Part shown: one piece after another, positions 35,168-43,199 of the stretch
Layout: every line of letters begins with the position of its first letter
Position numbering within the stretch: the stretch's first letter is position 1
From: Prevotella sp.
GTDB lineage: Bacteria; Bacteroidota; Bacteroidia; Bacteroidales; Bacteroidaceae
Direction of reading: 5' to 3'
Length of the DNA: 64,000 nt
NCBI GenBank assembly: GCA_017554105.1
Contig: JAFZIY010000018.1
Coordinates: forward strand, 24,204 to 88,203
Made by a program: the position numbers and the translations under genes
The notes under the pieces: generated by a model
What the model was told of the DNA's origin: nothing
Seen by the model: the letters and a program-made list of their open reading frames with translations, nothing else
The model's database searches: none

Positions 35168-38100
35168 TTAGTTAGTTTCTTCAACTGTCTTTGCCTTGCC
35201 TTGGAAACGTTCATGCAATCCCTGGAACACGATGAAGAAGACAGGGACTACGAAGAGCAGGGCAATGGTTCCTACCGACATACCGCCCACAACGCCAAGG
35301 GCGAGGGCACGGTTACCGTTGGCACCGGCACCACCTTCGATGATGAGCGGAATCATACCGGCAATCATGGTGAGCACCGTCATCAGGATAGGACGCAGAC
35401 GTTCCTTGCATGCCTCGAAGGCGGCATCGCGGATGCTCATGCCCTGGGCACGACGCTCAGAGGCGAACTCCGTAATCAGAATGGCGGTCTTTGAGAGCAG
35501 ACCGATGAGCATGATGACACCCGTCTGCAGGTATATATTGTTGTCCATGCCCGGCAAGTGGAGTAACGACCCCAGGTAGGCGCAGACAAAGGCTCCCATC
35601 AGTCCGAACGGCACGCTGAGCAGCACGGCCCACGGGGTGAACCATGAGTTGTAGAGCGAGGCGAGGATGAGGTAGATGAGAATGACACATATTATATATA
35701 TAAGGGCAGTGGTGTTCGAGCCGGAGGCCTCCTCCAGTTCGCGCGACATGCCGCTGTATTCGTAACTGTAGCCGTTGGGCATGGTCTCCTTGAACACCTC
35801 CGCAATCACCTTATGGGCATCGCCCTCGGTGTATCCACCGGCGGCCTGCACGAAGCAGGTGATGCTCTGGAACAGGTTGAAGTGCTCGATGCTCGACGTA
35901 CCTACCACCTCCTTCAGCGTGACAAACTCTGAGATAGGAGCCATCTTCCCGCCGTGCACCTTCACGAAGATGTTGTTCAGCGACGACGGGTCGAGACGAT
36001 ACTCGGGCGAGGCACTGGCCATGATGCGATAGACCTTACCGAACTGGTTGAAGTTGCCAACGTAGGAACCACCGCAATAGGAACCAAGCGTCCTCAGCAC
36101 AACGGCGGGTGTCACACCGGCACGGTCGCACTGGGTGGCATCAACATCGACCTGATATTTCGGGAAGCGCTCGGAGTAGGACGTCATAGCCATACTTATC
36201 TCAGGACGCTCGCCCAGCTTAGTCAGGAAGTTGGTAGCCAGCTTGGCAAACTCTGACAGGTCACCGTCGTTCAGGTCCTGCAGCACCAGATTGACGCTGT
36301 TGTTAGAACCGTAGCCAGGCACCTGAGGCAACTGGAACGGCATCACCTGTACGTTCTTGATGTCCTTGCAAGCGTAGTACAGACGGCCGATGACCAGGTC
36401 AACATAGTGGTTGAAGCCCTCACGCTCCTCCCATGTCTTCAGACGGATAATCAGGGTGGCGTAGTTGGAGCCCGAACCCGACATCATGCCGTAGCCGCAA
36501 GCCGTTGCAAAGCTTTCCATCTCGGGAATCTCCTGTACCTTTGCCTCTACCTTCTTAACAATCTCACGCGTCTCCTTGAGCGTGGCACCCTCCGGGGCAC
36601 GTATCTCAGCGAGTATAACACCCTGGTCCTCCTGAGGTACGAGTCCTGAAGGCAGGTTCTTCATGAAGAAGATGAGCAGCACGGCTGCCACAGCCAGCAG
36701 ACTCCACGCCAGCACGGGGCGCTTGATGAACTTCTGCACAGCCTTGGAGTACTTCTTATATATGGCGTTATAACTTACGGTATATGCTTTCTTCGTATAG
36801 TAGGTCAGGCTCTTGCGCTCGCCTTCCTTCTCCGATACCTTCAGCATGATGGCACATAGGGCAGGGCAGAGCGTCAGGGCCGACACGCACGACAGACCGA
36901 CGGCCGAGGCAATCGTAACACCGAACTGGGTGAAGAACGAGCCTGACGTGCCGGGCATGAAGGCCACGGGGATGAACACGGCCATGAAGACCAGCGTACA
37001 TGAGACGACGGCCACCGACACATCACTCATGGCCTCGCGGGTGGCCTGCTTGGCATCGGTGATGCCGCCCTCCATCTTAGCCATTACCGCCTCGACCACC
37101 ACAATGGCATCGTCGACTACCGTACCGATGGCCAGCACAAGGGCGAAGAGCGTCAGGATGTTCAATGAGAATCCCGCCAGCGAGACGATTGCAAAGGTTC
37201 CCAACAGGGAAACGATAATCGAGATGGACGGGATAATCGTAGCCTTGAAGTTCTGAAGGAAGAAGAACACCACGAGCACCACCAGAATGATAGCAATGAT
37301 GAGCGTCTCGACCACGTTGCCGATGGCGGCATAGAGGAAGTCGTCGGAAGTCTCGAGCTTTACGAATTCCAGTCCGGCAGGCATCATAGGCTTCAAATCC
37401 TCATAGAGCTGGTCGATGCGGGCATTCACCTCGGTGGCATTGGCTCCCGGCGCCTGGAACACCATGAAGATGGTACCCGGCTTGCCGCCGATGTTCGAGA
37501 TGAAGTTGTAACTCATGGCACCAATCTCCACGTCAGCCACGTCGCTCAGATGGAGCAGGTGACCGCCGTCGCTGGTCTTGAGCACGATGTCGTTGAACTC
37601 ATCGATGGTCTTCAGCGTACCCTTGTACTCCATTGTGTACTGGTAGGCATTATCCGACTGTGCACCCAGCGAACCCGTGGCAGCCACGAAACTCTGGCCG
37701 CCGATGGCTGCGAACACGTCGTTAGGCTCCAGTCCGTACTGTGCCATCACGTCGGGCTTCAGCCAGATGCGCAGGGCATAGGTGTTACCCAGTGACATCA
37801 CGTCGCCCACACCGGTGATACGCATCAGGCGCGGCTTCAGGTTGATGTCGATGTAGTTGGCCACGAAGTCGTCGTCGTACTTGCCGTCAACGCTCCTGAT
37901 GGCTCCGATCTGCAGGATGTTGCTCTGCTGCTTCATCACCTGCACACCCACCTTGGTCACCTCGGCAGGCAGCAGTGCCGTAGCACGACTGACGCGGTTC
38001 TGTACGTTCACCGCCGCGATGTCGGGGTCGGTACCCTGCTTGAAATATACCACGATGCTCACATCGCCTGACGATGAGGCCGACGAGGTCATGTAAGTCA

Positions 38101-38326
38101 TGTCGGGCACACCGTTGATGTTCTCCTCCAATGGCTGTACCACCGACTTCATGATGGTGTTGGCATCGGCACCCGTATAGCTTGTGATGACACGTACCGT
38201 AGGCGGCGCGATGTTCGGGTATTGCTCGATGGGCAGCGACTTCATGCAGATGAAGCCCACCAATGCTATCACGATAGAGATGGCACAGGCCATCACGTAT
38301 CTGTTGATGAATATATTATTCTTCAT
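35168..38326 (-). CDS. RND multidrug efflux pump, inner-membrane permease (AcrB/MexB, HAE1 family)
   Basis: 1052 residues with the RND layout: TM1, first large periplasmic loop, TM2-6, TM7, second loop and TM8-12. The proton-relay Asp pair is seen in VGTVVDDAIVVVE (Asp405-Asp406). RND pumps use proton influx to expel hydrophobic drugs, bile salts and similar compounds. The presence of an Asp-Asp pair and the HAE1-type sequence argue against a metal-exporting HME pump. It follows the MFP gene after a spacer of CTAATT-type tandem words, and the channel gene is three genes downstream. Confidence 0.96.
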   Translation of the reverse strand: MKNNIFINRYVMACAISIVIALVGFICMKSLPIEQYPNIAPPTVRVITSYTGADANTIMKSVVQPLEENINGVPDMTYMTSSASSSGDVSIVVYFKQGTDPDIAAVNVQNRVSRATALLPAEVTKVGVQVMKQQSNILQIGAIRSVDGKYDDDFVANYIDINLKPRLMRITGVGDVMSLGNTYALRIWLKPDVMAQYGLEPNDVFAAIGGQSFVAATGSLGAQSDNAYQYTMEYKGTLKTIDEFNDIVLKTSDGGHLLHLSDVADVEIGAMSYNFISNIGGKPGTIFMVFQAPGANATEVNARIDQLYEDLKPMMPAGLEFVKLETSDDFLYAAIGNVVETLIIAIILVVLVVFFFLQNFKATIIPSISIIVSLLGTFAIVSLAGFSLNILTLFALVLAIGTVVDDAIVVVEAVMAKMEGGITDAKQATREAMSDVSVAVVSCTLVFMAVFIPVAFMPGTSGSFFTQFGVTIASAVGLSCVSALTLCPALCAIMLKVSEKEGERKSLTYYTKKAYTVSYNAIYKKYSKAVQKFIKRPVLAWSLLAVAAVLLIFFMKNLPSGLVPQEDQGVILAEIRAPEGATLKETREIVKKVEAKVQEIPEMESFATACGYGMMSGSGSNYATLIIRLKTWEEREGFNHYVDLVIGRLYYACKDIKNVQVMPFQLPQVPGYGSNNSVNLVLQDLNDGDLSEFAKLATNFLTKLGERPEISMAMTSYSERFPKYQVDVDATQCDRAGVTPAVVLRTLGSYCGGSYVGNFNQFGKVYRIMASASPEYRLDPSSLNNIFVKVHGGKMAPISEFVTLKEVVGTSSIEHFNLFQSITCFVQAAGGYTEGDAHKVIAEVFKETMPNGYSYEYSGMSRELEEASGSNTTALIYIICVILIYLILASLYNSWFTPWAVLLSVPFGLMGAFVCAYLGSLLHLPGMDNNIYLQTGVIMLIGLLSKTAILITEFASERRAQGMSIRDAAFEACKERLRPILMTVLTMIAGMIPLIIEGGAGANGNRALALGVVGGMSVGTIALLFVVPVFFIVFQGLHERFQGKAKTVEETN

Positions 38327-38382
38327 TAGAATATAACTCCTAATTTCTAATTCCTAAGTTCTAACTCCTAATTCATCGCTCT
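38327..38382 (-). repeat. Tandem AATTAGGAGTT-type words between MFP and RND genes
   Basis: Read on the minus strand, GAATTAGGAGTTAGAACTTA and further degenerate copies fill the spacer between the MFP stop and the RND start. Similar words follow greA and the polyprenyl synthase gene. Confidence 0.75.
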
Positions 38383-39549
38383 TTAATCTTTCTTCACTTC
38401 CGGGAACAGCACCTTCTGGCCTTCCTGAACGTTGTTGGCACCTTCGGTCACGATACGGTCGCCGACATTCAGACCACTCGTCACGATGAAGTCCTTACCG
38501 TTGCCAATATCCTGAGTCGTTACGGTAACGGCAGTAGCAGTACTGTCGGCCCTCACCTTATATACTAACGACCTGTCCTGCAGACGTACCACAGCATTTT
38601 GTGGAATAACCATCACGTCCTTTCTCTGAAGCGGAAGAACCACGGTTCCCTGAATACCAGAGAACAGATGACCGTCGGGATTGGGGAACGAGGCCTTAGC
38701 ACCCAGCGAACCTGTGGCGGCATCAACGACACCCGTCAGACTGGTAATGCGGCCCTTGTGCTTATATTCCGTACCATTCTTCATCAAGAATGTCACGTCG
38801 GGCATTTCAGCCAGATGCTTGTCCTTCTCATCAGCCTTCATGCCGGCCTGCACCTGCGACTCAATGATGGCCTCCGTTACCGAGAACTCTGCGTCCATAT
38901 TAGTATTGCCGCTGACGATGGTCAGATGAGAGGCTGGCGATACCTGGTCGCCCGGTCGTACTGGAATCTCACCAATAACACCTGTTACGGGTGATGTGAT
39001 GGTACAGAAACCGAGGTTCACCCTGGCGCGGTTCACAGCCGACTGTGCCTGAGCGACAGAAGCCCTTGCCTGACTGACAGCGGCTAATGCCTGGTTGTAA
39101 TTGTTTCGGGAATTCTCAAGCATATAACTGCTTACTATCTTCTTGTCGAACAGGTTCTTGTTGCTCTCAAACTCCAACTTGGCGCTGTTGGCCTGTGCCT
39201 GTGCAGCCGTAAGATTGGCCTGTGCAGCCTGGAGGTTGGCGCGTGCGGCTTCTACCTCATGCTGTGCATTACGGGAGTCGATGACAAAAAGCACCTGACC
39301 TTTGGTTATCTGCTGACCTTCTGTGACACATATCTTCATCAACTGACCACTTACCTGTGGAGTTATCGTCACGTCGGCCTGTCCCTTCAGTCTGGCGCTG
39401 AATTTCATAGGTATCGTGATGTCCTGTTTCTTCACATTCATTGTCTCGAATGAGGTCTTTACTTCCTTAGGCATATCCAAACCGCAGGATGCCACTCCGA
39501 TAGCTATCCAAAGGATGCTAATCAATAAAACCAGTTCTTTTCTTTTCAT
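38383..39549 (-). CDS. RND efflux membrane fusion protein (periplasmic adaptor)
   Basis: 388 residues from ATG 39549. A lipoprotein-like N-terminus (ISILWIAIGVASC) is followed by the barrel-sandwich lipoyl halves (VSGQLMKICVTEGQQITKGQVLF and SPVTGVIGEIPVRPGDQVS), an Ala/Gln-rich coiled-coil hairpin (about 110-190) and beta-barrel domains. It bridges the RND pump and the outer-membrane channel. Upstream in-frame starts up to 39669 run through the promoter and are rejected. It is the first gene of the efflux cluster. Confidence 0.94.
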   Translation of the reverse strand: MKRKELVLLISILWIAIGVASCGLDMPKEVKTSFETMNVKKQDITIPMKFSARLKGQADVTITPQVSGQLMKICVTEGQQITKGQVLFVIDSRNAQHEVEAARANLQAAQANLTAAQAQANSAKLEFESNKNLFDKKIVSSYMLENSRNNYNQALAAVSQARASVAQAQSAVNRARVNLGFCTITSPVTGVIGEIPVRPGDQVSPASHLTIVSGNTNMDAEFSVTEAIIESQVQAGMKADEKDKHLAEMPDVTFLMKNGTEYKHKGRITSLTGVVDAATGSLGAKASFPNPDGHLFSGIQGTVVLPLQRKDVMVIPQNAVVRLQDRSLVYKVRADSTATAVTVTTQDIGNGKDFIVTSGLNVGDRIVTEGANNVQEGQKVLFPEVKKD

Positions 39550-39582
39550 TACCATTAATAATATAAAATAATATTTCGCATG

Positions 39583-39590
39583 CAAATTTA
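39583..39590 (-). promoter_or_regulatory. -7 promoter element of the efflux cluster
   Basis: TAAATTTG on the minus strand (TAnnTTTG), followed by CATG and about 33 nt before the MFP start codon. It would drive the whole six-gene cluster. Confidence 0.5.
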
Positions 39591-39756
39591 CGATAATATT
39601 ACACTTTGTCTTAATTACACTTATTCGTTTTCTTAAAGTAGTTGCGACAACCGGGTTAATTTGCGACAAATAGCCAGAGCACCCCTGAATATTGTCGTTC
39701 TTCAGATAGATTTTTAGTTCAAAGTTGTCTTTTCCGTACGGTTCTACAGATATCGA

Positions 39757-40746
39757 TTACAGCCTCAAACCAAAGAAGGCTCGTACACGCCATTTCGTAT
39801 TGCGTACCTCAAGATTTTTCTCGTCACCGATGTTGGTAAAGTTGAAGACCATTGACAGGCCTGCGAACTTGTTGCCTATCTGGCGCACGACAGCACCGCG
39901 GCTTGTGATGATGACCTCTGGGAAATGATAGTGCATCGGTATTTTCGTGCCGTCGATGGAGAACGATGTCTTGCTATAGACGATGAATGTGGGTAGGGCA
40001 GAGATATGAATCAGCCAACCGCGATGTGGAACGTAGTTGTAGCCATAGCCCGCTCCGATGCCTATGTTGGTCATCTTGAACATTGTCTCGTGTTCGTCGC
40101 TTACGGTTCCCTTCTGTCCCTGACCTGAGAGGGCTATCATGAAACTGCCTGCAGAGCGACGCTGTATGCAGCTCTGGGTGAAGGCGGCGGGATAAGAGAA
40201 ACGACGATGGTTGAAGACGTAGTATGTGTTCAGGTTGAGTGTCTTCAGCTTGAGCAGGTCTGATGGTAGTTCAATACGCTCCTCGCCATCGGTCTGGTGC
40301 CATCCCTTGAAGTTCTTCGCGTCCTGGTAGATGAGGTCTATGCCGAACCGTTTGCCGTAGGCATTGACATTAAACTCGAAGTCGCTGTATTTACCCATCA
40401 GTTTTGCCGGGTTGAGAGCAAGGTTGAGAGAGAGTCCGAGATAGGATACACCCAGACTAAGCGTGGATTTATAGTCGGCTGTCATCTCGGACTGGAAATG
40501 TCGTCCGTTCTCTACTCCCTGAGACTTTATCTGTGCCCCAGAGATATTAAGCCTCCCTATTATGGTCCACTTTGTTGTTGGCTTGATGACGTAAGCTGTG
40601 TCGATGTCCGAATTATGATACCGCTCGGTCAGTTTTTGGTCAATACGATGCAGGAAACTGTTCTTTTCCTGGGCATTTACATAAGACAAAGCCCCGAAAA
40701 AACAGAATACAATTAGTGTTACAGATAGTCTAAATAGTAATCTCAT
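39757..40746 (-). CDS. DUF4421 family outer-membrane-type protein
   Basis: 329 residues with a signal peptide (cleavage after YVNAQ). The body consists of amphipathic aromatic strands (LSLGVSYLGLSLNLALNP, FGIDLIYQDAKNFKGW, IGIGAGYGYNYV) and ends RVRAFFGLRL, with a terminal hydrophobic residue typical of beta-barrels. The pattern matches DUF4421, a Bacteroidetes family of unknown function. It has its own -7 box (40784-40791, minus strand) and is separate from the efflux cluster. Confidence 0.82.
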   Translation of the reverse strand: MRLLFRLSVTLIVFCFFGALSYVNAQEKNSFLHRIDQKLTERYHNSDIDTAYVIKPTTKWTIIGRLNISGAQIKSQGVENGRHFQSEMTADYKSTLSLGVSYLGLSLNLALNPAKLMGKYSDFEFNVNAYGKRFGIDLIYQDAKNFKGWHQTDGEERIELPSDLLKLKTLNLNTYYVFNHRRFSYPAAFTQSCIQRRSAGSFMIALSGQGQKGTVSDEHETMFKMTNIGIGAGYGYNYVPHRGWLIHISALPTFIVYSKTSFSIDGTKIPMHYHFPEVIITSRGAVVRQIGNKFAGLSMVFNFTNIGDEKNLEVRNTKWRVRAFFGLRL

Positions 40747-40783
40747 TTGTTAATCGTTATTCGTAACAACCCCTGACATAGTG

Positions 40784-40791
40784 CAAAGATA
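40784..40791 (-). promoter_or_regulatory. -7 promoter element of the DUF4421 gene
   Basis: TATCTTTG on the minus strand followed by CAC, 37 nt before the start codon. Confidence 0.55.
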
Positions 40792-40852
40792 CTTATTTTC
40801 ACTCAACTACCAAACTTTTGTCTTCATTTTTTTCGTAATTACATACTTTCAG

Positions 40853-40970
40853 ACCCCACCCCGACCCAATTGCTTTTCCCTTCGGCCAGCGACCGTTGGT
40901 TCCCCTTGAGGGACGGGGAGTCATCAGGATGGGTGATTGGTGAAGGGTATGAGGTAAGAGGTATGAGTGA
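40853..40970. repeat. Palindromic/guest repeat mosaic between the DUF4421 gene and tRNA-Leu
   Basis: ACCCCACCCCGA is followed by the 41-nt element 40865-40905 (exact inverted copy inside 20151-20191), a C/G palindrome flank and GGTATGAGGTAAGAGGTATG words shared with 28409-28442. No gene is seen in 40792-40975. Confidence 0.85.
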
Positions 40971-40977
40971 GAAACGA

Positions 40978-41014
40978 GAAAACGTCAAGTCACGGGGTGT
41001 AACTTGACGTTTTC
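40978..41014 (-). terminator. Terminator of tRNA-Leu
   Basis: A perfect 13-bp stem GAAAACGTCAAGT/ACTTGACGTTTTC (40978-40990, 41002-41014), just past the tRNA 3' end on the minus strand. Confidence 0.85.
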
Positions 41015-41019
41015 GTGTG

Positions 41020-41101
41020 TGCGCCTGATAGGACTCGAACCTACACGACAGGGGTCACTAGATCCTAAGTCTAGCGCGTCTACCAATTCCGCCACAAGCG
41101 C
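41020..41101 (-). tRNA. tRNA-Leu (anticodon UAG)
   Basis: An 82-nt type II tRNA. The 7-bp acceptor stem (GCGCTTG with CAGGCGC) has one G-U pair; D-arm GGAATTGGTAGACGC; anticodon stem-loop CTAGA-CTTAGGA-TCTAG gives UAG; a variable arm follows; T-arm GTAGGTTCGAGTCCTAT. Discriminator base is A, as required for tRNA-Leu. CCA is not encoded. A TACCTTTG box lies at 41134-41141 on the minus strand. Confidence 0.96.
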
Positions 41102-41133
41102 GCTGGCATTTCCCTGTTTTTGGAAATGCGGTG

Positions 41134-41141
41134 CAAAGGTA
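41134..41141 (-). promoter_or_regulatory. -7 promoter element of tRNA-Leu
   Basis: TACCTTTG on the minus strand, followed by CACC, 32 nt before the tRNA 5' end. Confidence 0.6.
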
Positions 41142-41180
41142 GTGTGTTTTTAAATAAAAACCAAATAATAGGCGGACTTT

Positions 41181-42314
41181 TTATTTTATATACTTCACCT
41201 TCGACGCGTCGCGCGGCTTTGCGTCTGGCTGCTCGTCGGGATAGCCTACGGCAAGGATATAGAGTAGCTCATAGCCCTCGCTGAACCCGAGGCGGTAGAT
41301 GTATGGCTTGGCCTCCTCTGACGTGTTGAGGAAGCGCACTGGACCGCCCAGGCAGCATGTGCCCAGTCCGAGTGCCTGTGCCGTGAGCATCATGTTCTCG
41401 CCAAGCAGACCGGCATCGAGTTGTCCGTCGCCCTTAGGCGTTGCCACGCAGATGATGTTGGGTGCGTTGCGGAACATGTTCTTGAAGTCCTTGTCGCGGC
41501 TCACCATGTCGGGATTGGCTTTCTTGAAGATGTCGGTTAGTTCCTGGATGAAGGAATAGTCCTCTACGATGCGTATCTCCCAGGGCTGTCTGTTGATGCC
41601 ACTCGGGGCGTTGATGCCGCACAGGGCTATCTGCTCCAGTTTCTCGTGCTCTACGGGCTGGTCGATGTATTTGCGTATGCTACGGCGTTCCATGATGGCC
41701 TTCACCACCTCGTTGTCAGCATAGGCATTGCCCTTCGTCCATGCTCCCACCACCTCTCCGATGTATTCGGTGTGTACTCCGCCGGGGAAGTTGCCGTACA
41801 TGCGTTTTGGAACGTCGCTCCTGAAGTGGCTCTTGTCGAATGGTGCGGCATACATTGTCTTACATTCGATGACCATAGTGGCTTCCTTGTAATAGGGCGT
41901 TCCGTTGGCCGTGTATGCCGTGTGCAGTCCTAACGCTGCCGCCTTGTCGCCGTCGCGTCCGCTGTGGCTTCCCATGTACTGTAGCACATTGGCCATGCTC
42001 TTGTCGAAGGACATCACGGTGAAATACTCCGACGCGTCCATGAACTTCTTGGTATGGCGCTGCTCTGCGACATATACCGTGAGCGCCGTGCGTCCCCATA
42101 GCGTGCCGATGCCGCCCCAGCCGATGGTCATGGCGTTCTCCTTCGTCTTGTCTCCCGCACATAGCAGTTGTGCGTCGCGGAACCATTGGAACCCGTTGGG
42201 CGAGAAGTCGTCCTCAACGCTTATTTCCGTGAAACCGTTCTCCACCTGTGCTTGTGCACATAGTGGCAGTGTGAGCAGCATGGCTGCTGCGATTGTTCTG
42301 ATAAAACCTTTCAT
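41181..42314 (-). CDS. Exported flavin reductase-like/nitroreductase fusion protein
   Basis: 377 residues with a signal peptide (MKGFIRTIAAAMLLTLPLCAQA), unusual for a flavoenzyme. Residues about 27-200 resemble a flavin-reductase-like FMN-binding domain (NAMTIGWGGIGTLWGR, ALTVYVAEQRHTKKF). Residues about 205-377 are a nitroreductase domain (IMERRSIRKYIDQPV, NAPSGINRQPWEI, AQALGLGTCCLGG, YELLYILAVGYP). Both families bind FMN and use NAD(P)H. The protein would act outside the cytoplasm, where the electron donor is unclear. The two-domain composition was not split by any stop. It lies downstream of the ABC ATPase gene on the same strand, 27 nt away. Confidence 0.85.
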   Translation of the reverse strand: MKGFIRTIAAAMLLTLPLCAQAQVENGFTEISVEDDFSPNGFQWFRDAQLLCAGDKTKENAMTIGWGGIGTLWGRTALTVYVAEQRHTKKFMDASEYFTVMSFDKSMANVLQYMGSHSGRDGDKAAALGLHTAYTANGTPYYKEATMVIECKTMYAAPFDKSHFRSDVPKRMYGNFPGGVHTEYIGEVVGAWTKGNAYADNEVVKAIMERRSIRKYIDQPVEHEKLEQIALCGINAPSGINRQPWEIRIVEDYSFIQELTDIFKKANPDMVSRDKDFKNMFRNAPNIICVATPKGDGQLDAGLLGENMMLTAQALGLGTCCLGGPVRFLNTSEEAKPYIYRLGFSEGYELLYILAVGYPDEQPDAKPRDASKVKYIK

Positions 42315-42341
42315 GAGTTTGATGTTTTTAGGATTGTGAGT

Positions 42342-43130
42342 TTATTTGTCAACACTTATTGTTAATGTCTCGGGATGGAAATGGATGCCCTTGCCCTCGA
42401 TGAACCTTGTCAGCGAACCCGTTGCCGCGAGTTCCCCGGGTGTGCCCACCTCTAATGTGGTGGATTGTTGTTGGGTGTTGGTGGAGAGCAGCCATAGGCG
42501 GTCGGCCAGTTGCAGGGCGAGTTCGAGGTCGTGGGTGGACAGGAATATCGTCTTCTTCGTCTCGTGGGCCAGTTGCCGCAGGAGGAGCAGCATGTCGACC
42601 TTCGACGGATAGTCGAGAAATGCCGTTGGCTCGTCGAGATAGATTACGGGTGTCTGCTGTGCCAGAGCCTTTGCAATCATCACTTTCTGTCTTTCGCCGT
42701 CACTAAGCGTCTGTATCATGCGCTCAGAGAGATGTGAGATACCTGTCTTTGCAATGCTCTCGTCCACTATCTCGCGGTCGTTCTCGTTCAGGGTTCCCCA
42801 GAAGCCTGTATATGGTGAGCGCCCCAGACCTACTAACTCGGTAACCGTGATGTTCTGAACGTCGGGCTTTGAGGTGAGCACCACTCCGATAAGACGTGAC
42901 ACTTCCTTGTCTGAGAGTGTCTCCAGTTGCTTCCCGTCGATGGTGATATTACCGCTGAGGGCTGGCTGGAAGGCGCTCAGAGTGCGCAACAGGGTGCTCT
43001 TGCCGATGCCGTTAGGCCCGATGAGGCAAGTAAGCTCGCCTTCCATAAGTGTGGCATTGATGCCTTCAGCCACCACCTTACGGTTGTTTTTTGACGTATA
43101 TCCTATGGATAGGTTCTCGAGTGTAATCAT
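42342..43130 (-). CDS. ABC transporter ATP-binding protein, FecE/BtuD-like
   Basis: 262 residues. Walker A GPNGIGKST (about 38-46), Q-loop region near VVLTSKPDVQ, signature LSDGERQKV, Walker B VIYLDEPTAFLD and the H-loop STHD are all present, so it should hydrolyse ATP. Its sequence class (metal-siderophore/cobalamin, FecCD-type partners) usually pairs with a permease and binding protein, but neither is adjacent; it stands between an S41 protease and a nitroreductase. It may serve a permease elsewhere. Confidence 0.9.
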   Translation of the reverse strand: MITLENLSIGYTSKNNRKVVAEGINATLMEGELTCLIGPNGIGKSTLLRTLSAFQPALSGNITIDGKQLETLSDKEVSRLIGVVLTSKPDVQNITVTELVGLGRSPYTGFWGTLNENDREIVDESIAKTGISHLSERMIQTLSDGERQKVMIAKALAQQTPVIYLDEPTAFLDYPSKVDMLLLLRQLAHETKKTIFLSTHDLELALQLADRLWLLSTNTQQQSTTLEVGTPGELAATGSLTRFIEGKGIHFHPETLTISVDK

Positions 43131-43199
43131 TCTTTGAATTACGAATTTGGAATGACAAATCTTGAGTTATTCTAGCTTCGCCGCGATTATCAATTATCA
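43131..43199 (-). repeat. Composite modular spacer between S41 peptidase and ABC ATPase genes
   Basis: Read on the minus strand: TGA stop plus TAATTGATAATCGC words, the CGCGGCGAAGCTAG variant of the 23-bp unit (43164-43186, two substitutions), then AATTCGTAATTCAAAG directly before the next ATG. Module order and direction relative to the genes equal those between ispH and greA. Confidence 0.88.

Noticed and set aside
35168-38326. Heavy-metal (CusA-type) efflux pump, suggested by the Met-rich surface protein
   Set aside because: The permease has the HAE1-type Asp-Asp proton relay and HAE1-like sequence rather than HME features.
39550-39669. Longer N-terminus for the membrane fusion protein
   Set aside because: The extension crosses the -7 promoter box and places the lipoprotein signal internally.
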